DNA of 8,352 nt from Alistipes sp. (GCA_017391435.1 JAFOYS010000051.1:1-8352), one strand, 5' to 3'; positions 1-5,995 are shown, numbered from the stretch's first letter. The notes: a model not told the origin generated them from the sequence alone. A program made the numbers and translations.

Positions 1-129
1 GACTGCAGAGTTTGCGCGCCAAATTCCAAAAAACATCTCACAAATAACATCGCAAGAAAGATTAAAACCACTCCTGCCAAAAACTTTTGGAAAAACTTCG
101 TTTTTCTTCTGTGCTGATGCGGATTTAGG

Positions 130-145
130 ATAGCCTTATGGCTAT
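130..145. repeat. Tetraloop inverted repeat
   Basis: A perfect 6-bp inverted repeat, ATAGCC at 130-135 and GGCTAT at 140-145, closes a four-base loop TTAT. The arm sequence resembles the GGCTAAT heptamers at 275-309, so the two may share an origin. No U-tract follows directly, so it does not look like a terminator by itself. Confidence 0.5.
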
Positions 146-151
146 TACGAT

Positions 152-205
152 AAAAAAGAGAGATATGCTTTTGCTCAAGTAAACTTGGCAAGCAATCTCT
201 CTTTT
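152..205. terminator. Stem-loop with A/T tails, possible second (bidirectional) terminator
   Basis: The arms AAAAGAGAGAT (154-164) and ATCTCTCTTTT (195-205) are perfectly complementary over 11 bp. The stem continues inward with TGCT/AGCA (166-169 with 191-194, bulged A165), TGC/GCA (172-174 with 188-190, bulged T175) and CAAG/CTTG (176-179 with 184-187), closing a four-base loop. On the minus strand the stem runs into six T residues (complement of 152-157), and on the plus strand it ends in four. It could back up the ligase terminator at 345-395 or stop transcription entering from the left. The A/T tail is partly in the stem, so termination strength is uncertain. Confidence 0.5.
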
Positions 206-249
206 CTCTCGGACCATCTGCGATGGGCAACCTCAATCCGAATAAATAC

Positions 250-264
250 ACAGACGAAGTCTGT
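250..264. repeat. Small hairpin with GAA triloop
   Basis: ACAGAC (250-255) and GTCTGT (259-264) form a perfect 6-bp stem around a GAA loop. It has no T-tract and its role is unknown. It is one of several closely spaced inverted repeats in this intergenic block. Confidence 0.4.
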
Positions 265-274
265 ACCGCTAAAC

Positions 275-309
275 GGCTAACAGCCAATGGCTAATGGCTA
301 ATAGCTATT
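275..309. repeat. Five degenerate heptamer units of GGCTAAT type
   Basis: Five consecutive 7-base units lie head to tail: GGCTAAC, AGCCAAT, GGCTAAT, GGCTAAT and AGCTATT. Two are identical and the others differ by one to three bases. The second unit is also complementary to its neighbour (AGCC 282-285 with GGCT 289-292), so the run can fold. It lies directly beside the large hairpin at 307-433 and could arise by replication slippage. Confidence 0.55.
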
Positions 310-433
310 TTGTCGTCAGAGTGTGTCAGATACGGTGCATCGTGAAAAAAAGCAGTGGCGGATAGTACTAAAAGGTACAGCCGCCACTGATTTTTAAGGG
401 ATGCGCCGTTCTGGCACACTATCACGACAAAAT
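307..433. repeat. 125-base rod-like imperfect inverted repeat enclosing the terminator
   Basis: Outside the terminator the complementarity goes on to the edge of the ligase gene. TTTTGTCGT (308-316) pairs with 424-432, 320-330 pairs with 410-420 (one G-U), 332-340 pairs with 401-409 (one G-U) and A-run 347-351 pairs with T-run 391-395. A307/T433 adds one more pair. In all about 35 bp lie outside the 9-bp terminator stem. The outer arm begins at the base after the ligase stop codon. A long paired 3' end may protect the mRNA, or the unit may be a hairpin-type mobile relic. I see no target-site duplication. Confidence 0.75.
345..395 (-). terminator. Rho-independent terminator of the acyl-CoA ligase gene
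   Basis: Read on the minus strand, a GC-rich 9-bp stem (CAGTGGCGG, 381-389 with 353-361) encloses a second stem (365-369 with 374-378, one G-U pair) and an AAAA-complement loop. It is followed by a run of seven T residues (complement of 345-351). It lies about 45 bases past the ligase stop codon, the position expected for its terminator. Five T residues (391-395) after the stem on the plus strand could make it work in both directions. Confidence 0.85.
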
Positions 434-2073
434 TACTCTTTCTTTTTGCCTCGTCCATCGTAAAGGAAACGACGAATCTTCTTTGACGGAGTCTTTACAA
501 ACTCATCCTGCTCCTCAACAACCTCGGTAATGCGAGAGTTGCGGTTAACCTTTGAGTTGATCCACTGCTTGATATCATCCATAATCTCATCGCGGATCTT
601 TGCCCACTCCTCTTTCTTCTCCTCCAGATCATCAACAAGCTCCTCATAACGAGCCTTGATAGCCTCCATATCAAAGTTAACAAGTGCTACAAGGTGACCC
701 TCGTGCTCTGTTACAAGAGACTCATTGATAAACACGTGCTGGTTAAGAACGCTCTCAATATCCTCTGGGTAGATATTCTCACCACTTGGGCCGAGAATCA
801 TATTCTTCAGTCGACCCTTGATATAGAGCCAGCCATCCTTATCGAAGCAAGCAAGGTCGCCAGTGCGGAACCAGCCATCCTCGGTAAATACGGCGCGAGT
901 AGCCTCCTCATTCTTATAGTAGCCGACCATCTGGCTTGGGCTCTTTACAACAAGCTCACCAACACCCTCCTCGTTAGGGTTCTCAATGCGACCCTGAACA
1001 CCATTAAGCAGTGGACCTGTAGAGCCAAGGCGGAGCATACCGTCAACAGCGCCTGCAAGCAGTGGCGCAGTCTCTGTAAGTCCATAGCCGATATCGTAGA
1101 TAAACTTAGAATCAAGCAGGAACTGCTCTACAGTGCTATCAAGCTTTGCACCTCCGATACCGAAGAAACGAACACGGCCTCCAAAGGTCTTTGTAAGGGT
1201 CTTACCCGCAACACGGTGAAGCATTCGGCGGATAAAACCAACACCATAGAGGCTACGCATAAGTGCGTTTGAGGTAAACTTCTTCAGCACTGCACCACGA
1301 TATATCTTCTCAATAATCAGTGGCACGGTAAGCATAATAGTTGGGCGAACCTCCTTGAGTGCCGGTAGCAGAATAGATACTGTAGGAGCCTTGTCAAGGT
1401 AGACTACGTGGCTACCGTGGTAGAAGGCAAGAATAAGTCCGATAGTACACTCATAGGTGTGCGCTAAAGGCAACACAGAGAGGAAGATATCGGTCTCGTA
1501 TACCATAAACAGCTTGTCTATCATCTCCAACTGTGAGCAGAGGTTATAGTGGGTAAGCATAACACCCTTTGGCAGCGAAGTAGTACCTGAAGTGTAGATA
1601 ATAGCAGCCAGATCCTCAGGCTTTGGAGTGGCAATCTTACCATTACCGCCCTTGACATTCTGAGAGATGATTCCGAGATTCTTGGTACGAACAACAATAT
1701 GCAGCTTGTCTGCAGTCTGCTTAGAGAGCTTTGAGAATAGGCGGTCAGAGACAAAAAGCGCCTTGGTCTCAGAGTGCTCTACAATGCGATCAATATCCTC
1801 TGATGTAAAATCAGGCATAATAGGCACAACTACATAACCAGCAGATGTGATTGCAAAGTAAGCGACACCCCAATTTGGAACACTGCTACTCAAAATTGCA
1901 ACACGGTCTCCAGGTTGTATATCAGCGTCAACCAACATATCCTGAATCTGCTTCACACGCTCTCCCACCTCACTGAAGGTTACACCAGCTCCACGCCATA
2001 AAGAAAAGGCCGTACGAGTAGAAAATTTCTTCAAACTACTCTGAAGAACCTCGTACAAAGTCGTTAATTTCAT
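433..2073 (-). CDS. Long-chain fatty acid-CoA ligase-like AMP-binding protein
   Basis: This 546-residue protein belongs to the ANL (acyl-CoA synthetase) superfamily. Such enzymes activate a carboxylic acid with ATP to an acyl-AMP and then pass the acyl group to coenzyme A, usually for lipid recycling. Visible core motifs are the phosphate loop YTSGTTSLPKG (160-170), YGLTE (330-334), TGDL (404-407), GRLKN (420-424) and a C-terminal PSKKIRR (529-535) carrying the expected catalytic lysine. The phosphate loop has serine 166 where many relatives have glycine, and the C-terminal motif has lysine where many have SGK. A charged helical stretch (about 470-505) lies in the C-terminal domain. The start is the ATG at 2071-2073, preceded by an AT-rich leader. 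The length is normal for the family. It is transcribed alone, divergently from queG, and ends at a strong terminator. The acyl chain length cannot be read from the sequence. Confidence 0.9.
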   Translation of the reverse strand: MKLTTLYEVLQSSLKKFSTRTAFSLWRGAGVTFSEVGERVKQIQDMLVDADIQPGDRVAILSSSVPNWGVAYFAITSAGYVVVPIMPDFTSEDIDRIVEHSETKALFVSDRLFSKLSKQTADKLHIVVRTKNLGIISQNVKGGNGKIATPKPEDLAAIIYTSGTTSLPKGVMLTHYNLCSQLEMIDKLFMVYETDIFLSVLPLAHTYECTIGLILAFYHGSHVVYLDKAPTVSILLPALKEVRPTIMLTVPLIIEKIYRGAVLKKFTSNALMRSLYGVGFIRRMLHRVAGKTLTKTFGGRVRFFGIGGAKLDSTVEQFLLDSKFIYDIGYGLTETAPLLAGAVDGMLRLGSTGPLLNGVQGRIENPNEEGVGELVVKSPSQMVGYYKNEEATRAVFTEDGWFRTGDLACFDKDGWLYIKGRLKNMILGPSGENIYPEDIESVLNQHVFINESLVTEHEGHLVALVNFDMEAIKARYEELVDDLEEKKEEWAKIRDEIMDDIKQWINSKVNRNSRITEVVEEQDEFVKTPSKKIRRFLYDGRGKKKE

Positions 2074-2152
2074 TTTCTAAATATTTAATTTTCACTTACT
2101 TAAGTCGCCTATCTTATTGACTATCAATAAAAAGCAACCGTTCTCTTCATTG

Positions 2153-2160
2153 CAAAAATA
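2153..2160 (-). promoter_or_regulatory. Bacteroidota -7 box (TATTTTTG) for the acyl-CoA ligase gene
   Basis: Read on the minus strand, TATTTTTG fits the Bacteroidota -7 consensus TAnnTTTG. It lies about 80 bases upstream of the ligase ATG, implying a leader of roughly 70 bases. I see no good TTTG -33 element at the expected distance, so the call rests on the -7 box and its position. Confidence 0.5.
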
Positions 2161-2162
2161 AG

Positions 2163-2180
2163 GTTTTTTAATGAAAAAAC
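2163..2180. promoter_or_regulatory. Inverted repeat centred between divergent -7 boxes
   Basis: GTTTTTT (2163-2169) and AAAAAAC (2174-2180) form a perfect 7-bp inverted repeat around AATG. Its centre, 2171.5, is exactly the midpoint between the two opposed -7 boxes at 2153-2160 and 2183-2190. The expected start sites lie outside it, so it would act as DNA (an operator or a symmetric polymerase site) and not as an RNA hairpin. Being A/T tracts, it could also be a bent, easily melted segment. Confidence 0.45.
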
Positions 2181-2182
2181 AC

Positions 2183-2190
2183 TACTTTTG
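2183..2190 (+). promoter_or_regulatory. Bacteroidota -7 box (TACTTTTG) for queG
   Basis: TACTTTTG matches TAnnTTTG and sits 17 bases before the queG ATG. Transcription would therefore start about 10 bases before the start codon, giving a very short leader. No clear TTTG -33 element lies upstream. That region is taken up by the opposing -7 box of the ligase gene. Confidence 0.55.
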
Positions 2191-2207
2191 TTAAAAATAT
2201 TGCACAA

Positions 2208-3098
2208 ATGTTAAAATTATCGCACATAAAATCAGTTGCAGCCTCGGTAGGTTTTGACCTTTGCGGGGTGGTTAGGTGTCAGAACTTTGACTCCGACAGG
2301 CTATTTCTTGAGCACTGGTTATCTGAAGGTTATGGCGACGGACTGACATATTTAGAGCGTAATATTGACAAGCGTGCAGATGCAACAAAGCTCGTTGAAG
2401 GGGCAAAAAGTGTGATAGTTTGTGCTGTCAGTTACAAAAACCGTTACAGTTGTGGCTATCCACCAGAGTCTAAGAACAAGATTGCCTCCTATGCCCTTAC
2501 AACAGACTACCATATCAATATAAAGAGGATGTTGCAAAATCTTTGCGCCGAGCTAAAGCAGAGCACGCCGACTCTATCTGGTCGCTGTTTTACAGACTCA
2601 GCACCGATTTTTGAGAAGCGTTATGCCGTAGAGGCTGGTCTTGGCTGGATTGGTCGTCAGTCGCTACTCGTTACGCCTCAATTCGGTAGTTTCGTGCTTT
2701 TAGGCGTAGCGGTAGTTACAGAGGAGTGTGACAGTTATGACGCCCCTTATAGCGGCATAGGTTGTGCAGAGTGCCGTCGCTGTATTGACGCCTGTCCAAA
2801 CGGTGCTATACACAACAGACACATAGATACGCGACGCTGTATCTCGCGCGCGACAGTTGAAAAGCAGCCAGAGCACTCTACCCCACTACACGGTTGGATA
2901 TTTGGCTGTGACGAGTGTCAGAGTTGCTGTCCATACAACATAAAGGCTCCGCTTGCGACAAATCCACTCTTTGCACCGACCATTGACCCGACATCAATAG
3001 ATTGGCAAAAAATGAGCGAAGCAGAGTTTAAACTCCACTTCGCCACCTCGCCCCTCAGTCGTACAACCGTTGAGAGGATAAAACAGAATATCGATTAG
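2208..3098 (+). CDS. queG: Epoxyqueuosine reductase QueG
   Basis: QueG is a cobalamin-dependent iron-sulfur enzyme in the cytoplasm. It reduces epoxyqueuosine to queuosine at the wobble position of tRNAs with GUN anticodons, the last step of queuosine synthesis. The N-terminal half carries the family domain (DUF1730), with the aspartate of FTDSAP (D130, matching the proposed catalytic acid) and GLGWIGR (144-150). The C-terminal half has two 4Fe-4S cysteine sets: C186, C189, C192 and C196-P, then C234, C237, C240 and C241-P. All eight cysteines are present. At 296 residues it lacks the C-terminal HEAT-like repeat found in longer homologues such as the B. subtilis protein. The ATG at 2208 fits the conserved N-terminus and the -7 box 17 bases upstream. 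It stands alone on the plus strand, so its neighbours say nothing about its role. Its stop is one base from that of the opposing polysaccharide operon. Confidence 0.95.
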   Translation: MLKLSHIKSVAASVGFDLCGVVRCQNFDSDRLFLEHWLSEGYGDGLTYLERNIDKRADATKLVEGAKSVIVCAVSYKNRYSCGYPPESKNKIASYALTTDYHINIKRMLQNLCAELKQSTPTLSGRCFTDSAPIFEKRYAVEAGLGWIGRQSLLVTPQFGSFVLLGVAVVTEECDSYDAPYSGIGCAECRRCIDACPNGAIHNRHIDTRRCISRATVEKQPEHSTPLHGWIFGCDECQSCCPYNIKAPLATNPLFAPTIDPTSIDWQKMSEAEFKLHFATSPLSRTTVERIKQNID

Positions 3099-3099
3099 T

Positions 3100-4188
3100 C
3101 TACTTATTGCCCCTAAAGATAGCCATCGGCTCTGCAATATGGGCAATAACGCTATTCACTACACCACCTAAGAATGAGTCGCCAACAAGGCTATATGCCC
3201 AATGGCGCGAGAAGAATCTCACCGCCTTTCGTCGCAATAGTGTAAGAGGTGAGACCTTTTTACCATCCTTGCCCACATTAGAGCCGACAATATCGCTAAG
3301 CACGCGGTTGTAGGTCTTATCATCGCAACGGCAGAGATGCTCTGGCAGATCAAAGCCCAAAGAGTGCTTACCAATGCGACAAAGCACAGCCGAGAAACGC
3401 TCTAAGCCATACTCAGCAAGTTGCGAGAGATTACATCCCGCACGCTGAACGACATAACACCAATCTATAATATGTCGTAGCGAGATACCCTCAAACTTAA
3501 AGTGGTTTGCCGCGTGATAGATAACAAAGAGCGTATCAAACTCACTATTAGGATAGTACAGAGAGCTGTTTTCTCCATAAGGCTCAGCGCTGCACACACT
3601 ATCAACAAGTCGCGAGTTTACGGCCTTTGCCCGCTTTGAGAGGTAACGATAGACAAAGTAGTTGTGACTCTCTATCATCACGCTACGCAGCTTAATCTCC
3701 GAATGCTTTGCCGAAGAGTGGATTACACTACCCCCTAAATCGGTTATCAGCCTATTTAAGTCCCTGTGTCTACCATCTAAGGCATAGAGGTCAATATCTC
3801 CACACTCTCGGTGTAGTGGCTCGGCATAGAATCTACCGAGCGACAAGCCCTTAAATGTCATCACCCTAATGCCAGCCTTATCACAGGCCTTGGAAATAAA
3901 CTCCATAGCCCGACGCTGGTTGATATTCTTCTTCTCTATAGAGTCTACGACAGACAACCACCTCATCTTTAGCGAGCGCGGCATCCCCAGAGAGTTATCG
4001 CCTAACGCCTCCATCACCCTCTTCACACCATCAAAGACAATAGCCAGCACACCCTGCGCCTTTGCAGTGTCATAGAGCTGCTGCCAATCTAATTGCTCTA
4101 ACTGAACAGGTGGCACGCTATCCCCTTGGACCCCAAAAAGCCCAACTCTCAGAAAATAGAACAGCGTATCGGTTACATTGTCTCTCAT
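3100..4188 (-). CDS. Nucleotidyltransferase-fold protein (PF14907 type), last gene of the polysaccharide operon
   Basis: The protein has 362 residues from the preferred ATG at 4188. It resembles the uncharacterised nucleotidyltransferase family PF14907 (NTP_transf_5). Visible signatures are KGLSLGRFY (113-121) and, after a short spacer, GDIDL (130-134), whose two aspartates would bind metal as in other polymerase-beta-type nucleotidyltransferases. Further on come ESHNYF (about 173-178) and HAANHF followed by LRHIIDW (about 225-243), which match the alpha-helical part of the family. An in-frame TTG at 4206 would add six residues. I prefer the ATG because it forms an ATGA overlap with the preceding stop codon and has a GGGAG sequence (4199-4203) 10 bases upstream. 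No membrane segment is evident. Its place at the end of a polysaccharide operon suggests a role in glycan synthesis or modification, but the substrate is unknown. Relatives also occur in some lasso-peptide clusters. Confidence 0.75.
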   Translation of the reverse strand: MRDNVTDTLFYFLRVGLFGVQGDSVPPVQLEQLDWQQLYDTAKAQGVLAIVFDGVKRVMEALGDNSLGMPRSLKMRWLSVVDSIEKKNINQRRAMEFISKACDKAGIRVMTFKGLSLGRFYAEPLHRECGDIDLYALDGRHRDLNRLITDLGGSVIHSSAKHSEIKLRSVMIESHNYFVYRYLSKRAKAVNSRLVDSVCSAEPYGENSSLYYPNSEFDTLFVIYHAANHFKFEGISLRHIIDWCYVVQRAGCNLSQLAEYGLERFSAVLCRIGKHSLGFDLPEHLCRCDDKTYNRVLSDIVGSNVGKDGKKVSPLTLLRRKAVRFFSRHWAYSLVGDSFLGGVVNSVIAHIAEPMAIFRGNK

Positions 4189-4778
4189 CGCGCTACAATC
4201 TCCCAAAAGGTCATAAAAATAAGTTTGATATCGTTCACAAAACAGTGGTTGTCAACATACTCCAGATTAATGCGTAGTTTATCCTGCATTATCACCTGCT
4301 CATAGTAGCTATCTGGATCTTCGGCCTGCTCTAACAACTCATTCTCGTTACGATATCTTATTGACGCCAAATCTGTAATACCCGGACGGACGCTGAGCAC
4401 TCGCAGCTGCTCTGCAGTGTACATATCTACATACTTTCTCACCTCTGGTCTTGGGCCGACTAAACTCATATCGCCAACAAAGACATTAATAAGCTGCGGG
4501 AACTCATCTAACTTATATTTACGGATAAAGTAGCCTGAGCGAGTAATGCGAGGATCGCGCCCTCCGACAGTAATAAGTCCCTGCTTATCTGCACCCACCC
4601 TCATAGAGCGAAACTTATAGAGTCTAAAATCACGATTGCCTCTACCTACACGAACTTGTCTATAGAAGACAGGGCCCTTTGAATCCAATTTTATCCAGAT
4701 AGCAAGTACAATAAATAGCGGCGAGAGGACAATCAATCCGCAACCACTTGCTACAATATCAAACAACCTCTTTAGCAT
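4185..4778 (-). CDS. PglC-type phosphoglycosyl transferase (initiating sugar transferase)
   Basis: This 197-residue protein is a minimal bacterial sugar transferase (PF02397). It moves a sugar phosphate from a UDP-sugar to undecaprenyl phosphate on the cytoplasmic face of the inner membrane, starting a capsule, O-antigen or related glycan. One hydrophobic segment (about 5-29) contains Ser-Pro at 19-20, as in the re-entrant helix of PglC. Then come KFRSM (55-59), the catalytic pair D91-E92 in KLDEFPQL, GDMSLVGPRPE (102-112) and RPGIT (131-135). The length matches PglC and not the larger WbaP/WcaJ proteins with extra transmembrane helices. The ATG directly follows the aminotransferase stop (TAGATG), and the TGA overlaps the next start, so translation is probably coupled on both sides. 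The pairing with an aminotransferase suggests an amino-sugar substrate, but this is inference. Confidence 0.9.
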   Translation of the reverse strand: MLKRLFDIVASGCGLIVLSPLFIVLAIWIKLDSKGPVFYRQVRVGRGNRDFRLYKFRSMRVGADKQGLITVGGRDPRITRSGYFIRKYKLDEFPQLINVFVGDMSLVGPRPEVRKYVDMYTAEQLRVLSVRPGITDLASIRYRNENELLEQAEDPDSYYEQVIMQDKLRINLEYVDNHCFVNDIKLIFMTFWEIVAR

Positions 4779-5990
4779 CTACTGCGAAATGATATCTACA
4801 AAGTTAGTAATTATATACTCCACATCCTCATCAGTCAGGCGAGTATGAAGTGGAAGAGTTATCTCATTTGCATACTGATTATAGGCATTCGGATAGTTAG
4901 CAATATCAAAACCTAACGCCTTGTATGCCGTCATCATTGGCAGTGGCTTATAGTGTACATTGCAAGCTATACCTCGCTCAGCCATCTGCTCTATAACCCA
5001 ATTTCTATACTCTACACCCTTACCCAATAGGCGGACTAAATATAGATGGCCACTTGAGCTATTAGTGTCACTATAGTGCTCTAAGAGCTGAACATTACAC
5101 CCCTCTAGGGCCTTATTATAGCGCTCAATAATCTCCTTGCGACGAGAGAGCATAGCTCCATAACGCTTAAACTGCGCCAGACCAATAGCCGCCATAATAT
5201 CTGTCATATTGCACTTAAAGTTCGGAGCAATTATGTCATACTCCCACGCACCGAGCTTTGTCTTTGCCAGCGCATCCTTATTCTGACCGTGCAGTGAGAG
5301 TAGCTGGAATTGCTTGTATATCCACTCGTCATCTACACCTGGTATAGCACGCCAAGTCAGTGCACCACCCTCAGCCGTTGTTAGATTCTTTACTGCGTGG
5401 AACGAGAAGGATGTAAAATCTGCAATCTCGCCACACATCTTTCCACTACGCTGAGCGCCAAAGGCGTGCGCAGCATCGGCAAGCACTACCACACGACCAA
5501 AGGCCGCCTGAATCTCATTTGCAGGCTTAAAGAGATGCCTCTTGCTCTCTACTGCAGCATATATCTTCTCATAGTCACACACAATACCAGCTAAGTCAAC
5601 TGGCATAATAACCTTTGTGCGCTCCGTAATCGCGTCTGCAAGCCGACTGTAGTCCATCTCAAAAGAGTCTGGCGCAGTATCAACCATTACTACCGTCGCG
5701 CCACAGTGACAAGTAACGCTTGCTGTAGCTGTATATGTGTAGGCACAAGTTATAACCTCATCCCCAGGACCAACACCTAAAACTCTAAGTATAAGCTCCA
5801 TACAAGCTGTTGCCGAATTAAGACACACAGCCCTATCGGTATGACAGTACTCTGCAATAACCCTCTCAAACTCCTTTGTTCGTGGGCCCGTTGTAATCCA
5901 ACCCGAACGCAGCGCCTCTGCAACCTCTGCAACCTCCGCCTCACTAATATCCGGCGGCGAAAATGGAATATTTCGTAGTTTCAAATTCAT
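4779..5990 (-). CDS. DegT/DnrJ/EryC1/StrS family PLP-dependent sugar aminotransferase
   Basis: The 403-residue protein would use pyridoxal phosphate and probably glutamate to aminate a keto sugar nucleotide, giving an amino sugar for the surface glycan. The N-terminus has the typical SGWITTGP (29-36). Cofactor contacts are visible: the LADAAHAFGA block (170-179, D172 for the pyridine nitrogen, H175) and SFHAVKNLTTAEGG (196-209), with K201 as the Schiff-base lysine. NMTDIMAAIG (261-270) and NVHYKPL (344-350) are also family blocks. The stretch between VDLAG (131-135) and D172 is about 14 residues longer than in typical family members such as ArnB. No 4,6-dehydratase or acetyltransferase that would define a bacillosamine, 4-amino-arabinose or perosamine route is in the window, so the exact sugar is open. 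It starts 5 bases after the glycosyltransferase stop and its stop abuts the next ATG. Confidence 0.9.
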   Translation of the reverse strand: MNLKLRNIPFSPPDISEAEVAEVAEALRSGWITTGPRTKEFERVIAEYCHTDRAVCLNSATACMELILRVLGVGPGDEVITCAYTYTATASVTCHCGATVVMVDTAPDSFEMDYSRLADAITERTKVIMPVDLAGIVCDYEKIYAAVESKRHLFKPANEIQAAFGRVVVLADAAHAFGAQRSGKMCGEIADFTSFSFHAVKNLTTAEGGALTWRAIPGVDDEWIYKQFQLLSLHGQNKDALAKTKLGAWEYDIIAPNFKCNMTDIMAAIGLAQFKRYGAMLSRRKEIIERYNKALEGCNVQLLEHYSDTNSSSGHLYLVRLLGKGVEYRNWVIEQMAERGIACNVHYKPLPMMTAYKALGFDIANYPNAYNQYANEITLPLHTRLTDEDVEYIITNFVDIISQ

Positions 5991-5995
5991 ATCTA

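Larger units (their letters stand above)
3..290 (-). other. Possible partial reading frame with a membrane segment, running off the left edge
   Basis: On the minus strand a frame is open for 96 codons, from just after a TAG at 291-293 to the window edge. Its distal part reads as a basic stretch (HRRKTKFFQK) followed by a hydrophobic run (FLAGVVLIFLAMLFV, about 83 down to 39), which would suit a signal anchor or signal peptide. The only in-frame ATG (48-50) lies inside the hydrophobic run. GTG at 249-251 and some TTG codons are the other possible starts. The frame passes straight through the inverted repeat at 154-205, which argues that at least its first half is not coding. It may be the start of a membrane protein beyond the edge or a chance frame in repetitive DNA. 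Confidence 0.2.
1..432. other. Intergenic region rich in stem-loops, no secure gene
   Basis: No convincing complete coding sequence is present in these 432 bases. They contain small AT-rich hairpins (77-90 and 91-105), a tetraloop hairpin (130-145), a long stem-loop (154-205), a triloop hairpin (250-264), degenerate heptamer repeats (275-309) and a large hairpin with terminator (307-433). A minus-strand frame is open from 290 down to the left edge. Two plus-strand frames are also open near the edge (to stops at 115-117 and 131-133), so openness alone is weak evidence for a gene here. The density of inverted repeats suggests an intergenic structured or repetitive block downstream of the acyl-CoA ligase gene. 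Confidence 0.6.

Noticed and set aside
77..105. AT-rich small hairpins (77-90 and 91-105) as a terminator
   Set aside because: The stems are short and almost wholly A-T, and it is unknown whether any gene ends just to the left.
160..170. Serine instead of glycine in the acyl-CoA ligase phosphate loop as a sign of an inactive enzyme (numbers are residues of that protein)
   Set aside because: All other core motifs and the C-terminal lysine are present, and this position tolerates small residues. It is not enough to call the enzyme dead.
307..433. Calling the long hairpin an insertion sequence or MITE outright
   Set aside because: No direct target duplication is visible at either end, no transposase is nearby, and only one copy is in the window. 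It is reported as an inverted repeat with open function.
694..1272. A 192-codon plus-strand open frame inside the acyl-CoA ligase gene
   Set aside because: It lies wholly antisense to a gene with full family motifs, shows no recognisable domain, and such frames are expected opposite codon-biased genes.
2191..2207. A queuosine-related (preQ1) riboswitch before queG
   Set aside because: The expected leader is only about 10 bases, too short for an aptamer. preQ1 switches also usually control the early synthesis or transport genes.
4189..4206. TTG start that would lengthen the nucleotidyltransferase-like protein by six residues
   Set aside because: The ATG at 4188 forms an ATGA overlap with the upstream stop and has a GGGAG at suitable distance. 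The extra residues match nothing.
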